A stretch of DNA of 64,000 nucleotides from Oegoconia quadripuncta. Its lineage: Eukaryota > Arthropoda > Insecta > Lepidoptera > Autostichidae. Below, piece after piece: positions 1 through 10,622 of this stretch. Every line of letters begins with the position of its first letter. The stretch's first letter is position 1. Below the pieces are notes generated by a model. The model was given only the letters and a program-made list of their open reading frames with translations, was not told the DNA's origin and searched no databases. The stretch spans positions 22,968,324-23,032,323 of the forward strand of contig OX438741.1 in assembly GCA_949316235.1 (NCBI GenBank), given 5' to 3'. A program made the position numbers and the translations under genes.

Positions 1-138
1 CTTCGCCGTTTAAGAGCAGTCGGATAAAGTAATGAAATCAAATTTAAAATCTCATTGGTACATGACCTGCCTAGGAAACGAACCTGGATCTCCTAAATTG
101 AGAAACCGCGTTTTAATCACTGAGCCACCGACGCTCCT
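1..138 (-). repeat. SINE family C, 5' tRNA-like head
   Basis: Minus-strand tRNA-like head: GTCGGTGGCTCAGTGATTAA supplies an A box and CCAGGTTCGTTTCC a B box. The body continues leftwards (AGTCGGA, AATTTAAAA) off the window. The same family is found at 8640-8760, 33400-33705 and 36215-36490. Confidence 0.75.
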
Positions 139-329
139 TAACCGGTTGTGCACTAAAATTGCAAAAACCCTATGGAAAAGTAAAGAATAATGTTTCTCAC
201 TAACATAAATAAAGGAACCATTATGCATTTCTCACACACAATTATATCGTAATCACAGACGAATCATCATATAACTATAGACGGAACTTTCCACTAGTAA
301 ACTAAATTATTCATCTCATTATACAAGTT

Positions 330-990
330 TCATTCAAAAAATCAAAAATCAAAATCAAAATCAAAAAATGCTTTATTTTGTAGGTACACAGGGTACACTT
401 AAAATAGTCAGATTTTACATTTTTAAAGCTACTGCTTGTTCAAAAGGCAATTTTCCCCTGAGAAGAACAAGAAAGAAAAAAAGAGGTCGCTTTTTTAAAA
501 AAAGGTTTTTATATTACAAAATTATTAATTATTATTTTATGTCATAATATTTCATTATTAATTGTGAAATAGCCTGGTTATGCGAATGGGCTGGTTATGT
601 CCATGATTGTTTATCATCTAAATAATCTGATATTTTATAATATGCTTTCTTAATAAGTTTCTGTTTTATAGTATCTTTAAATTTATTGAAAGGAAGATTT
701 TGTATATCAACAGGAACTTTATTGAAAAAGCGTATACATAACCCTTTGAATGAATTACTGACTTTGTGGAGGCGACTTATGTGACCTGCAAGTTTATCTT
801 TATTTCTTGTATTGACATCATGTTTATCACTATTTTTCCTAAATGATGCTATATTTTTTTTTACATATATTAGATTTTCAAAGATGTACTGTGACGAAAA
901 GGTTAGAATATTATACTCTTTAAATCTATCTCTAAGTGACACTGCAGGTCTCAATTGAAGAATTTCACCGCCATATTATGAGATCACACT
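330..990 (-). pseudogene. Non-LTR retrotransposon ORF2 C-terminus and 3' UTR
   Basis: Minus-strand open frame 595 to about 990 encodes SLRDRFKEYNILTFSSQYIF, later NTRNKDKLAGHISRLHKVSN, FNKVPVDIQNLP and KKAYYKISDYL. This is the conserved C-terminal tail of a lepidopteran Jockey/CR1-type LINE ORF2; the reverse transcriptase itself is missing. The 3' UTR (about 365-594) has an AATAAAG signal and ends in a TTTTGA-rich tail (335-368). It is a typical 5'-truncated dead copy. The same 3' UTR recurs at 35985-36190, and the same ORF segment in broken form at 55490-55700. Confidence 0.75.
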
Positions 991-1421
991 GTCAAAAGAA
1001 ACGATATGCTGTCGACCTTGGCAGCTTCGGTATCTCTATCGACAAAAAGTTGAGTTACATTATTTATCACGTGTAAAAAATATATGGTTCACCATACCTA
1101 ATAATAATTTCAAGGCGACTTAGTCGAGATACGTTTAACAGGCTGAGTCACCAATCCTTGAGTAAGTTAATGCCTATCGTACATGCTTTGCAAGTGTACA
1201 TACATATTTGTATTTGAGTATTACAACTTGTTTTGAAAATATATTGCCACACTGTCGTTACATTCATGTATTTGAAAACAATTGCTAAGATTCTAAATGT
1301 CTATTACAAAGTAACGATAATGGCATTGTGCCTGAATATCCTTCTGTAACCGTGATACTCCAGTATCCAATACATAGTAATGTTGCTACCGATCGATGTA
1401 ATAAACTATATGCATTTTAAC
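991..1421. other. Unassigned AT-rich stretch
   Basis: No gene or recognised repeat seen. Confidence 0.5.
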
Positions 1422-1510
1422 GTATGGCGGCCACAATCTCACCTGATGTAAAGTGACGATGAGGTCGAAGATAAAGCACACGACCTCAGTGGATGCCTAT
1501 TCATCCTGCT
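1422..1510. repeat. SINE-like fragment (CACCTGATGTAAAGTGACGATG)
   Basis: Shares the 'CACCTGATGT-AAGTGA-GATGAGGTCGAAG' core with SINE family B tails but differs downstream. A second short piece of the same kind is at 2932-2980. Confidence 0.5.
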
Positions 1511-1517
1511 CTTAGGA

Positions 1518-1841
1518 CCGTATTAATAAACCATTCTCAAGATTGAGGAGTCTTGTGACTGGTCTCAAGTAAACGTGTTGATTAATAAACCTAACTTGAG
1601 ACCTGACAAGCACGTGCACACTCAAGCAGTACTCACTTGAGTGGTGCGCGTATTAATAAACGAAACTCAAGACTACCATTCATTCGCCGCTGAGGCGTAT
1701 ACTTCAGAAGTGATCTCAGCTGAGTAAACCTCAAGATTGGTTTATAAATTAGCACGGAGCTTGAGATAGCGTCAACTTCTTAAGACGCATCTCGAGTGAT
1801 ACAGCCTCAAGACTTGTATTGAGATTGGTTTATTAATACGG
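1518..1841. mobile_element. Fold-back/MITE with TATTAATAAAC ends
   Basis: Outer ends CCGTATTAATAAACC and its complement GGTTTATTAATACGG form about 22-bp terminal inverted repeats, followed by ATTCTCAA/TTGAGAT. The same word recurs inside in both orientations (about 1580, 1652 and 1735) next to CTCAAG/CTTGAG motifs, so the element is built of nested inverted subrepeats. No coding capacity. Class not assigned. Confidence 0.65.
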
Positions 1842-2224
1842 GCATTAAACCAAGATTGTAGGATTCAAAAAGACTGACGCTGGAAGGGTCCGTGCCTTAT
1901 TAATTATAAATATAGTCTTTAGAAATACACACAGCATGATCTAGTTCCAATACCAGAAGGCTGATGTACTACACGAATATATAGATTTTTTTAGAAATCA
2001 ATATGTAAACGGGATGAAATTTAATTCGTGTCGTTTCTCTTTACAGGTGATTCCACTCCTGACTACGACTACGAACATTCTCCCAATTCAGTCGAACATC
2101 GTTGAACTTGATATAAAAGCTTTCAGAATGATTTACTTTCAATGAGTAACCGAAAATTTTTTGATTGTATGCGACTATGGTTCCTTGGAGAAAATTGTTC
2201 GTAATCAAGGATCGCGTCAACAGT

Positions 2225-2345
2225 TAATGGGAATTCACGAATACACGTGTCCGTATTCACCATACAAACATATTCCCATAGCGGGATTCGAACCGCTTAG
2301 CAGTCAGTTTCCAACCACTATACCAAACAGGTTATTAATAATTAT
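2225..2345 (-). repeat. SINE family A, truncated
   Basis: The minus strand reads TTTGGTATAGTGGTTGG then GCGGTTCGAATCCCGC, then TATGTTTGTATGGTGAATAC, matching the head and body start of the SINE at 6026-6280. Truncated after about 110 bp. B box perfect. This is not a functional tRNA gene: there is no acceptor-stem pairing. Confidence 0.65.
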
Positions 2346-2772
2346 CTTAATCAACTCTAACAGGAGCACTGCATTAATAACGCGTCAGTAGCCACACCAC
2401 ACCCGTTAATAGATACTGGTATAATAAAAACATGTAGATTAAATTCCAATGGCATTCCCCGACATTGAACTTATCAATTCATATTCATCATTTTTGTGGC
2501 AAACTGTGGGCGACCGGCGCGTCAACCCGTGGGCGTTATATCGCAACTGCCAATGCAAATTTTAGTTATACCTACGTATCTATACATTGGTTTAGCGTAT
2601 TTTAAGATATAATTATTGCGCAATGACACATAATATTGGCAATTGCAGGTAAAGTACTCAGTTGTCTCATACAGGCGACCAGTTACATAAAACAATTATG
2701 AGGAAAGTGGATAAAACCAGGGAATACTGCAACCACCGTGACTTAATTTCAGTGCACTGATTAAAAATTTGC
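2346..2772. other. Unassigned stretch
   Basis: Nothing recognised. Confidence 0.5.
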
Positions 2773-2897
2773 CCTGTTTTTTTTTTATGCACGAGGGGTC
2801 GTACTTTACCTCAATCACACCTGATGTCAAGTGAAGATGAGGTCGAAGGTGGAAGCGTACTGACCCGGAAACCCCAACACATTTGGGGGACTATATG
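2773..2897 (-). repeat. SINE family B, 3' part only
   Basis: Starts on the + strand with TTTTTTTTATGCACGAGGG (the inverted poly-A tail), then the CACCTGATGT..GATGAGGTCGAAGGTGGAAGCG and CCCCAACACATTTGGGGGAC words typical of the family (compare 21122-21440 and 37852-38185). Confidence 0.75.
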
Positions 2898-3249
2898 TGT
2901 TTTTTTTTTATTAAAAACTGGTTTCGCGTTTAGCTACAATCTCACCTGAGGGAGAGTGACGATGTGTGGAGATAATAAGGCACGTCATGAATGTCAAAGG
3001 GAACCTGAATATCTGTCATGTTATGGTAGTTTTTGAGTATTGTTTGTTGTTTTTTCTCCGTGAATTTTCCATACTTTAACGATAAATTCGCATATATCAG
3101 TAGAGAGTCTGTCGTATATGTCGGTCAAGGTAATCATGTTTAAATGGAATTGTAATTCGTCCATATTATAACATCAGTCTCACGTGCGTATCCAATCACA
3201 GGCGTTTTCGTTACTTCATTTACTCGTTCAAAGAAGTGTTACACATAAA

Positions 3250-3752
3250 AGGGGAAGGTAGCCAAAGCCGTGGTTCAAACAACATAAGATTTACAAAACG
3301 GAGGTCGCGGATTCGATTCCCAACGGGTCCATGTTTAGTACTAATACAAAATGTGTAATGTGACTTAAGAATACCACATAATTATTTAAATTAGTGCATG
3401 CTACTCTCTCATGTTGCTGTGACTTCATAAGATCCTTATTGATACGATACACTAATACCAGCAAAACGTAAAACCTAAAGAATGCAATAAATTATTTGAG
3501 TTTGATTTAGTATTCGCTTTGACTGGTGGTAGGGCGTGTATAAAAGTCCACTTCATCAACTACTGCAACGTCATCTAAGTCTGCCGCCAAACAACACAGT
3601 TGATGTGTAAGAACACAAGCTAGAGCTGTTAGAGATAAGATAGCCAGTCCCCGAAGTAAGTTGAGGGTTCCGAGTGAACAAGCTTCCACCTTCAGCCTAA
3701 TCTTCACTTAACATCAGGTATGAATAGGTCAAGCGCTAACCCGTCGTGCATA
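3250..3752 (+). repeat. SINE family B, interrupted by a nested insert
   Basis: tRNA-like head at 3260-3340 (GCCGTGGTTCAAACAACA.., GGATTCGATTCCCAACGGG), body resuming at about 3513 (GACTGGTGGTAGGGCG) and ending CGCTAACCCGTCGTGCATAAG. About 170 bp (3331-3505) interrupt it; TTTAGTA occurs on both sides of the insert, consistent with a 7-bp target duplication. The tail lies about 30 bp from a kuz 5' splice site on the opposite strand. Confidence 0.75.
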
Positions 3753-3783
3753 AGTAAAAGTACCACAGCTGCAGTTATCTTAC

Positions 3784-3955
3784 CAAGAGTGCCTCCAGTG
3801 AAGTCCCTGTACGTGAACACGTAGGCGAGACAAAAGTCCTCATGGTTGCCGAGCGAGTGCAGGTTGAGGAAGTTAGAGACGTCAATGTTCTCTAAGCAGA
3901 ACTGGTTCACTTCGGTCGCGAATTGGCGTGTGTTGCACTGGGCGTCGTCGTCGAT
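3784..3955 (-). CDS. kuz: kuz exon: catalytic domain up to TYRDFTGGTLG
   Basis: 172 nt, residues 322-378 plus the first base of a Gly codon. Acceptor ACCACAG, donor TTG|GTAAGA. Reads IDDDAQCNTRQFATEVNQF, then CLENIDVSNFLNLHS, then NHEDFCLAYVFTYRDFTGG. Cys residues at Q-C-N, F-C-L and F-C-L match the family's disulphide cysteines, and CLAYVFTYRDF precedes the expected GLAWV segment of the next exon. That next exon and the HExGHNxGxxHD zinc motif were not found in 1-3783, so they lie beyond the window. On the + strand a SINE ends about 30 bp from the donor site. Confidence 0.94.
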
Positions 3956-5680
3956 CTGTGGTTATGAAAAATAATATTAAAAAATTAGGTACAAACAAAA
4001 AATTATGTTTGCAGGGCACGCTACCTAGACTTCTTCTTTGCATCGTCATAGTAGTATGCGTCATGCACATTTATTGTTCCACTGAATATGAAGCAATATT
4101 TTACAACTGTTTTATTTTTCACATGCATTGAAAAATGATTCATTAACCGACTTCAAAAAAGGAGGAGGTTCTGTATTCGGGGCGTATTTTTTTCTAGACA
4201 TGGAGTACATTACTGACATTAAATTATTTCTTTCTTCGTACCTAATTATAATTAATTAGTTTTGTTTTAGTAAGTTAGTAGTTCTTTGCTCCTACCCATA
4301 TACAACTCTATCAATATATATATAGTGATTATCATCATTCATTACTATCATTCATTATTTTATCAAGTAAGCAGTTAGACTATAAGTACTTTCACATGCA
4401 GTCGATGATTCTCGAGAAGCAGTATCTTATTAGTAATTATGTGCATGTTATAATCTAGTTGCCTTAGAGACCAAAGAATAACAACGGTGACATTCTTGTG
4501 AAAAATTGTAGTTGTCATTACGTGTTCGAGATATCTTTCATTTCTTCTTCCCTTCCTTCCCTAACTACACGAATATCATCCTTAACATCGTACATAATTG
4601 TCAACACCCACTAAGTAGAAAGATACATAAAAAAGACAAAGAACTAATAAAAATCTGCGAGATTCCAAGTCTCAACTTTTTTCAATTCTCACTGTATTCT
4701 ACTGTATCACATAACTGTAACAACACACATATTATGTATGATTCTAATTCTATTGTCTTACTTAAATCATGTCAGGTCCGGAATATCTAGGAGTCGTTAA
4801 CTGGCATCTAATTTCAAGAAATATTTCGTGAAGCTGAATCTGGTTGCTGGAACTAATTACGATTACGAATCGGCAAAGGTTATCGTGATGTATGTCCGAG
4901 TTTTATGTTACGACGGTCACCCCCGAAGCGCTAATAGGTTTTCAGCTCAAGGTCTTTCAAATAGCGATACATTTCTTGGCTTCTTGAGGAAGGTCATTTG
5001 ATGAAACTGGTCATACTCGGAAGCGAAGAACATCAGTTTGCATTATACGTGTGTTCTTTTCAACTATACAGTTACGAGATATACAATATTTCTTTTATTT
5101 TCCTCTCCACATAGTATACAATTTATATTATTATGTAATAATGAATATATAGTTAGGTAAAATTACTTGTGGAGACTGATGCTTGAGATAGACGTGAGCC
5201 TGTGTTTCAGGATCGCCAGCGCCCCAGTTGTAGTACCCGGTTGTCGACAGGGATAGATAGATTTCTATTAGTTATATACAGAACATCTAGATACGTAGAT
5301 AGATCTACATAGAAGTGATATAGTAAAAATTGTTATTATCCCCAGTTTATCAAGTACTAGTGAGTGTGTGTTTATGTGGATGCGTATATGTGTTAGTAAG
5401 CATTTCGATATGTTTGGTTCCTAGACACAAGCAATGTAGGTAATATAAACTGTTTTTCAATGAAGAATTTTTTATTCATTTTCCATATAAGCTTACGAGT
5501 TGTGTACACAACGCATACAGACTATTTCGCTCTATAGGTATATGATGCCAGACATTGAAGTCTTCAGAATACTGTATTTATAATTACGCAGTACCTTGAA
5601 TTCCACAAGCAAGTTTAACTTTTTTTGTAATAACAGTCGAAGTTACATAGAGTTCGTACAAAATTATTTTGTATACAAAC
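3956..5680. other. kuz intron, mostly unassigned
   Basis: 1.7-kb AT-rich intron. The only recognisable piece is a short dispersed-repeat scrap at 4144-4195 (the 'CGACTTCAAAAAAGGAGGAG' family, repeated at 47330, 47790, 48790 and 53080). Nothing else recognised. Confidence 0.6.
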
Positions 5681-5845
5681 CTTAATTCTCTGAACCTCGA
5701 ACTTGATGTTCCTATGCTCGAGCCGACCGTCGAACTTCGTGTCGCGATATATGTAGTTGACAGCGGTCACGTGATGCGAGATCAGAGAGAGGATCTCCTC
5801 CCGCGTCTTCATGTCAACTTCACTCTTTTTGTTCGAATCCCGATG
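5681..5845 (-). CDS. kuz: kuz exon: catalytic domain, VTAVNYIYR segment
   Basis: 165 nt, exactly 55 codons (residues 267-321), phase 0 at both ends. Acceptor TTTTTTCAG, donor AAG|GTTTGT. Contains DMKTREEILSLISHHVTAVN then YIYRDTKFDG and the RNIKFEVQRIK block. This is the first part of the M12B/reprolysin fold: a helix, then the 'F-V-RI-I' strand. ADAM10 orthologues have the matching 'TREEI--LI-HHV-AVN-IY--T-F' pattern. A symmetric exon like this could be skipped without frameshift, but doing so would remove a core helix and strand. Confidence 0.94.
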
Positions 5846-6025
5846 CTGAAAAAACAAATTACCGTTCTGCAGATTTGTTATACAACCGATATGTTCTCGT
5901 TATAGAATATGCGCTCTATGACCATGCATTACACGCAGATTTTAATTAATGTAGGTTGTTACTTCGTCCTTCTATAAATTATGTGTAGGATTGTGTGAAT
6001 AGCAGATCTAATACTCCAAGTCAAC

Positions 6026-6280
6026 GACGACCGGTTGGTGTAGTGGATAGTGACCCTGTCAGCGAAACCAACGGTTGCGGGTTCGAATCCCGCGAGGGGT
6101 AAATGTTTGTGTGATGAATACGAACATTTATGCCCGAGTCATGGATGTTTATATAAATATTTATGTATGTTTATCCGTTATCTAGTATCCATAGCACAAG
6201 CTTTGCTTAGTTTGGGACTAGATGATTGGTGTAAGTGTCCGAAATATTTATTTATTTATTATTATTATTTATTATAATTG
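6026..6280 (+). repeat. SINE family A, near full length
   Basis: Head GACGACCGGTTGGTGTAGTGG (A box) and GGGTTCGAATCCCGCG (B box), body ATGTTTGTGTGATGAATACG, then GCTTAGTTTGGGACTAGATG and an ATT/TTA-rich tail. It is the best preserved of at least five copies (24948-25260, 30095-30310 and fragments). Confidence 0.85.
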
Positions 6281-6384
6281 GTTCTAAGAACAGACGTTGG
6301 CTATATTTTATCAAGTTCTTAAAAGCAGGATGCACTAGGAGACTCTGAAGGTCCAGTGGACCGATGAGAGTTCTGCAGAACTGG

Positions 6385-6620
6385 GTCGGGCGGGTTAAAT
6401 CTCACACGTGGGGCATGTTTGTATGATGAATATGGATATGTGTACCCGAGTGTTTTCATTTATAATATGTATATATTTACAAAAATATATTTGAGTAATT
6501 TATGAACCATCTGATAATTATAATACAAGCCTAGTTGCTTTTTGTGGAACTAGATGGCGCTATGTGTAAGTCCAAGGATTCTCTCCCACGGAGTGATTTG
6601 CGTCGCTTCTCATAACACAA
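6385..6620 (+). repeat. SINE family A variant, head lost
   Basis: Body words GGGGCATGTTTGTATGATGA, then CAAGCCTAGTTGC and GGAACTAGATGGCGCTATGTG. The same 3' half occurs at 19105-19200 and 46208-46465, so this is a sister family with a different tail from 6026-6280. Confidence 0.65.
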
Positions 6621-6806
6621 CATATGTTATTCATCATCATTCATCCGTCACCATTCAAAAGGGTATAAAAATTAGACGATGAAATCTAGGACAAATAGGG
6701 GGCCTATTCGTTCTAGATTGGACCGTCTCATAAATCTATCTAAACCCATGCTGGCGTGGACTCTTCGTCCTCCTCATAGTTTTCAGAGTGCATCTGCGTG
6801 CTGCGT

Positions 6807-6873
6807 GATGACGATAGGCAGTTACGGATGTATAATATAAGTATGTTACATTCGTGACTGCCTATCATTCGTC
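6807..6873. repeat. 26-bp imperfect inverted repeat
   Basis: GATGACGATAGGCAGTTACG..GATGTA pairs with TACATTCGTGACTGCCTATC.. across a 14-bp AT-rich loop. Looks like the core of a small MITE or a stable hairpin. No target duplication identified. Confidence 0.6.
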
Positions 6874-7996
6874 GGCGTCGTCCATCTACATTTAATATTT
6901 ATTATACAAGTTAATATTTACTTATTGATTTTATTTAAGGCAAACATACTGCCACCAAAACCTGGCTTTAGACCAGTGACGCTCCTGACCGACGCTGGTC
7001 CACGATGTCAAAAAACTTTTATTCAACTCTACTGGAAACCACACGGCTAGACTAAATACATACAAATACATAATTAACACTAACAATAATAGGTATTACA
7101 TTAATACAATTTGCGAACGGTACTATAGTGGCATTTCCTGAAATTTGAACAGAATATTAACGTTCATATTCTGTAGTACAGTTATGGTAGGAACAATAAC
7201 TCACGCCTGGCCTCCAACTACCAATTGTTTAATGTACAAACAAATGCACAAGTGGATAATCCCATGGACGTCAATACAAACATATCGGAAAAGCTTCACG
7301 AAACATGTTGAAAAACGGGTCGATTACAGTGCGGAAGTTCTTATAGTTCGCACTTTTATGAATAAAGAAAGAATTGAATGAATAATAGTCTTTCTACTGT
7401 TTTAAATAGGTACAGTCACGAGCAATAACATGGAAACATCCATAAAATTCACGTAGCAACATCAAATTGCAAAAGTAAGTATGCTAAGCTGTGACCAATA
7501 ATTATGTAAACGTTAAATTGTGTCAAAATTAACTACACGCTTTTATCAAATTATTGTTAAGACAACCAGAAAATAATATTAACTTTTAATTACACAATAA
7601 TGTACCCACCAAGTAAATCTCAAAAACATGTTCAGTATATAGTTCATATTTCAAAAATGTCAAGTGTCAAAAAATGTCAAATACCTATTCAAAATTTCAA
7701 GAAAATCATAAATTCAACAATCAACAATTCCACAGTTCGACAATTAAAAACTTCAAAAAAAATATAAAATGTGAAATGAATCAAAAATGTTATATTTGCT
7801 AGATTATTTTTGTATTACTATTTAAGGCGAAATCAATCTCGAGGGCAGCTCGCTGCCCGAGAAATCAACCGGAATACTAGTTAATAATATATGAATAAAG
7901 TTTATTTATAACACTGTATTGTATTCTAAAGCTATGGAAAGAGCTATGCTCAGGGTTTCTCTTAGAGATTGGATCTGAAATTAGAAAATAGGTATA

Positions 7997-8109
7997 TACA
8001 CTTCCAATGTCACTTTAATGTACCCATGACAATTTATATTACATGTGTACAATTTGTATAAATATTATAGAAATCGTCATGGATACCCAATAATTACATT
8101 GGAAGTGTA
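7997..8109. mobile_element. 113-bp hairpin MITE
   Basis: TACACTTCCAATGT at 7997 and ACATTGGAAGTGTA at 8109 form perfect 14-bp ends, and inner TACCCATGAC/GTCATGGATA also pair. TA dinucleotides flank the left end, which would suit a Tc1/mariner-type insertion, but the class is a guess. Confidence 0.6.
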
Positions 8110-8639
8110 AAGTTATTATTGATTTTGTTTCGTTTGTATTAATGTGAAACCAATGTATATCTAGTTTAGATACAGTTTAATAATTAGGAATTAATGGATG
8201 GCAGTAGTTAAGATATTTTAGAAAATGTCACAATGTATATATATTATTGCTGGTGACTGTACCTAAAATAATCTTCTTGAAATGAGTTATTGCCGTTTAA
8301 ACTGTCTTTTGTTCCAAGTGTTTTGCAGTGTCGTCAAAAGTATTTTCATTCGCTAAATCGTCCTCCACAATTTGTTTGTTTAAAAATCGGTAGCACACAC
8401 ACGTTCCAAAAACTTTATTTTGAAAGGCATTAAATAAAACAATTGATTGGGGCACATAATATTTTATAGGGTCGAATGATTCAGTGTGCAGACCGGTTTA
8501 GTATATATACCTAACACATCGAGTCATTAGGTCGAAGCAGTCAATAATGTCGAAGAGTTATTTTTAGTGGGATATGTGGGATATGTGTGTGATGTTGTGT
8601 GTGTTTCCAGACTTTGTGCGAATAGTATCTCAGTAATGC

Positions 8640-8760
8640 GAAGAGCGTCGGTGGCTCACCGGTTAAGACGCGGTCTCCTAATTTCGGAGGACCGGGTTCT
8701 ATTCCCAGACAGGCCATGTACCAATGAGTTTTTAAAATTAATTATGTGCATGTGCAAAAA
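8640..8760 (+). repeat. SINE family C, 5' part
   Basis: GCGTCGGTGGCTCACCGGTT (A box) and GGACCGGGTTCTATTCCC (B box), then GGCCATGTACCAATGAGTTT as in the other family C copies. Truncated before the GATGAT tail. Confidence 0.75.
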
Positions 8761-8899
8761 CAGACGACAATGATCGGCTGTCTATATCTTCTTGCTTCCG
8801 ATAGACGAAGGCCTAGTATCAGCTGTAGGGAACCATAAGAAGGCACAATGGAGTGAAATAGTCAAATTGACTAAACTCCTTAAAAATAGAGAAAAAAAA

Positions 8900-9070
8900 A
8901 AAAAAAAGGGTACTCCATGACTTTGCCTTTCTTGAAAACGTCGCCGATTTGATCGTGGTACGTACACAGTGGTCTTCTACTTCCAACACTATCATCCACA
9001 GTCGCTTCGTATAGCCGTCAGTATTCATCCTCTCCACATGCTCAAACAATCTAAGAATACCACTATCAAT
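8900..9070 (-). pseudogene. RTE-like LINE ORF C-terminal fragment
   Basis: Minus strand: RLFEHVERMNTDGYTKRLW in one frame, then YHDQIGDVFKKGKVMEYP in another after a frameshift. These match the 'R-FGHV-RM---R-TK' and 'DQIGDVLKKG' blocks near the C-terminus of RTE-type LINE proteins (family knowledge). A longer piece of the same region lies at 33202-33365. It stops at an A16 tract (+ strand 8887-8905), so it is truncated and inactive. Confidence 0.65.
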
Positions 9071-9206
9071 CATTGTCACTGTCTCAAAAAATTTTTTTGT
9101 TACATTACGAAAATAACATCAACAATAGACTGAAATAAAAGTCGATGCTATAAAACACGGTATATGTACATACAAGTATATAAACACAAAAACCATCGGC
9201 ACTTAC

Positions 9207-9360
9207 ATCCGGGAATCCCTCTCGGACGTGCCGCCATATGAGTGGGTCGGTCTGTATGTAAAGCGAACACGTGTTCCGATTGTCCAGTACCGCTCGCCGA
9301 ACGCGCGAATGTTCACCCGTGTTCGCCGCTCGCGAGTATTTGTTGTGGTGCTCCCAAAAT
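9207..9360 (-). CDS. kuz: kuz exon: furin site and start of catalytic domain
   Basis: 154 nt, residues 215-266. Acceptor TTGCCGCAG, donor GAT|GTAAGT. Reads FWEHHNKYSRAANTGEHS, then RVRR (residues 234-237), then AVLDNRNTCSLYIQTDPL and IWRHVREGFPD. RVRR is a good proprotein-convertase site at the place where ADAM10 is cut to release the mature protease; NTCSLYIQTD is the conserved start of the reprolysin domain (family knowledge). Longer ORFs overlap the exon on both strands but are in the wrong frame. A Helitron begins 73 bp upstream of the 3' splice site, leaving only that short tract of ancestral intron next to the exon. Confidence 0.94.
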
Positions 9361-9454
9361 CTGCGGCAAAAAAATGTTTATCTTTAAATCTGAAACGGCG
9401 GGTAGATAAACTTTTCGCAGACAATTTGAAATATCTAAATATATAAAGGAAGAA

Positions 9455-9484
9455 ACTGACTGACTGACTGACTGACTGACTGAC
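9455..9484 (+). repeat. (CTGA)n microsatellite at Helitron 5' end
   Basis: About seven ACTG repeats just inside the Helitron start; an identical run occurs in copy 2 at 12106-12135, so it is part of the element and not a chance microsatellite. Confidence 0.85.
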
Positions 9485-10277
9485 ATATCAACGCACAGGC
9501 CAAACCGCTGGGTCTAGAGTTTCCAAATTTGGCACGTAGGTTCCTTACGAGGTCTAGGGGAGCACTAAGAAAGGATTTTTCAAAATTCACCCTTTAAGGG
9601 GGTGAAACAGGGGTGGGAAGTTTGTATGAAGAAACAGTATAACTTGGACATTTCGACTATTTTCGACTCGAAACTTCGCAAGAGTACTCCTAGGAACAAA
9701 TAAGCTAATACGTGTTTTGAGATTTTTCGAAAAACAACCCCCTGGGTTGTGAAATGGGGGTTAAAACCGTAAAATCGATATTGGTGTCGTTATTTAGGTT
9801 TTATGGGATGTTGATTTTGAAAATGACATTTATTTTAAGCCAACCCTCTAGGGGTGAGATAGGGGTGGGGGATGTAACCAAAAAAGTCTATATTGGTGTC
9901 GTTATTTAGGTTTTTTGGGACGTTGATTGCGAAAATGACATTTATTTTGAAGCTATCCCCTTGGGGTTAGAGAATGCGATAAGGGTGAGTTGAGATTTTT
10001 CGAAAAACAGCCCCCTGGGGTGTGAAATGGGGGTTGAAACCATAAAATCGATATTGGTGTCGTTATTTAGGTTTTTTGGGATGTTGATTATGAAAATGAC
10101 ATTTATTTTAAGCCAACCCTCTAGGGGTGAGATAGAGGTGGGGGATGATACCAAAAAAGTCTATATTGGTGTCGTTATTTAGGTTTTTTGGGACGTTGAT
10201 TGCGAAAATGACATTTATTTTGAAGCTAACCCCTTACGGGTTGCGATAGTGGTAGGGGTTAAAATCACAAATTCAAA

Positions 10278-10620
10278 TTGGTGTCGAAGTCGAAGAGTCA
10301 AAGTCGAAGGCTCAAAGTCGAAGACTCAAAGTCGAAGGCTCAAAGTCAAAGGCTCAAAGACGAAGGCTCAAATTCGAAGGCTCAAAATCGAAGGCTGAAA
10401 GTCGAAGGCTCAAAGTCGAAGGCTAAAAGTCGAAGACTCAAAGTCGAAGACTCAAAGTCGAAAGCTCAAAGTCGAAGGCTCAAAGTCGAAGGCTTAAAAT
10501 CGAAGGCTCAAAGACGAAGGCTCAAAGTCGAAGGCTCAAAGTCGAAGACTCAAAGTCGAAGACTCAAAGTCGAAGACTCAAAGTCGAAGACTCAAAGTCG
10601 AAGACTCAAAGTCGAAAAGT
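10278..10620 (+). repeat. 14-bp minisatellite, about 24 units
   Basis: Unit AAAGTCGAAGGCTC with variants (GACTC, ATTCG, AAGACG). Since 14 is not a multiple of 3, three units (42 bp) encode a 14-residue period of SKSKAQSRRLKVEG without a stop, which makes a spurious-looking but fully open basic ORF. Also present as about 8 units in copy 2 (13110-13243). Confidence 0.9.
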
Positions 10621-10622
10621 AA

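Larger units (their letters stand above)
5846..9206. other. kuz intron: SINEs, MITEs and unassigned DNA
   Basis: 3.4-kb intron. Recognised pieces are listed separately (6026-6280, 6385-6620, 6807-6873, 7997-8109, 8640-8760, 8900-9070). 6885-7990 and 8115-8630 hold nothing I recognise. A 78-codon open frame at 7145-7381 starts from TTG and has no family look. Confidence 0.6.

Noticed and set aside
6030..6100. Functional tRNA gene
   Set aside because: A and B boxes are present but acceptor and anticodon stems do not pair, and the sequence continues as a SINE; the same holds for the other tRNA-like heads.
7145..7381. 78-codon ORF with a hydrophobic start
   Set aside because: Begins with TTG, no family features, inside a kuz intron; not enough support for a gene.
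9203..9446. Two ORFs of 72-73 codons over the kuz furin exon
   Set aside because: Wrong frames; the splice-consistent frame encodes the ADAM10 match.
10278..10622. 114-codon basic repetitive ORF
   Set aside because: Entirely encoded by the 14-bp minisatellite; the open frame is a by-product of the unit length and lack of stops.
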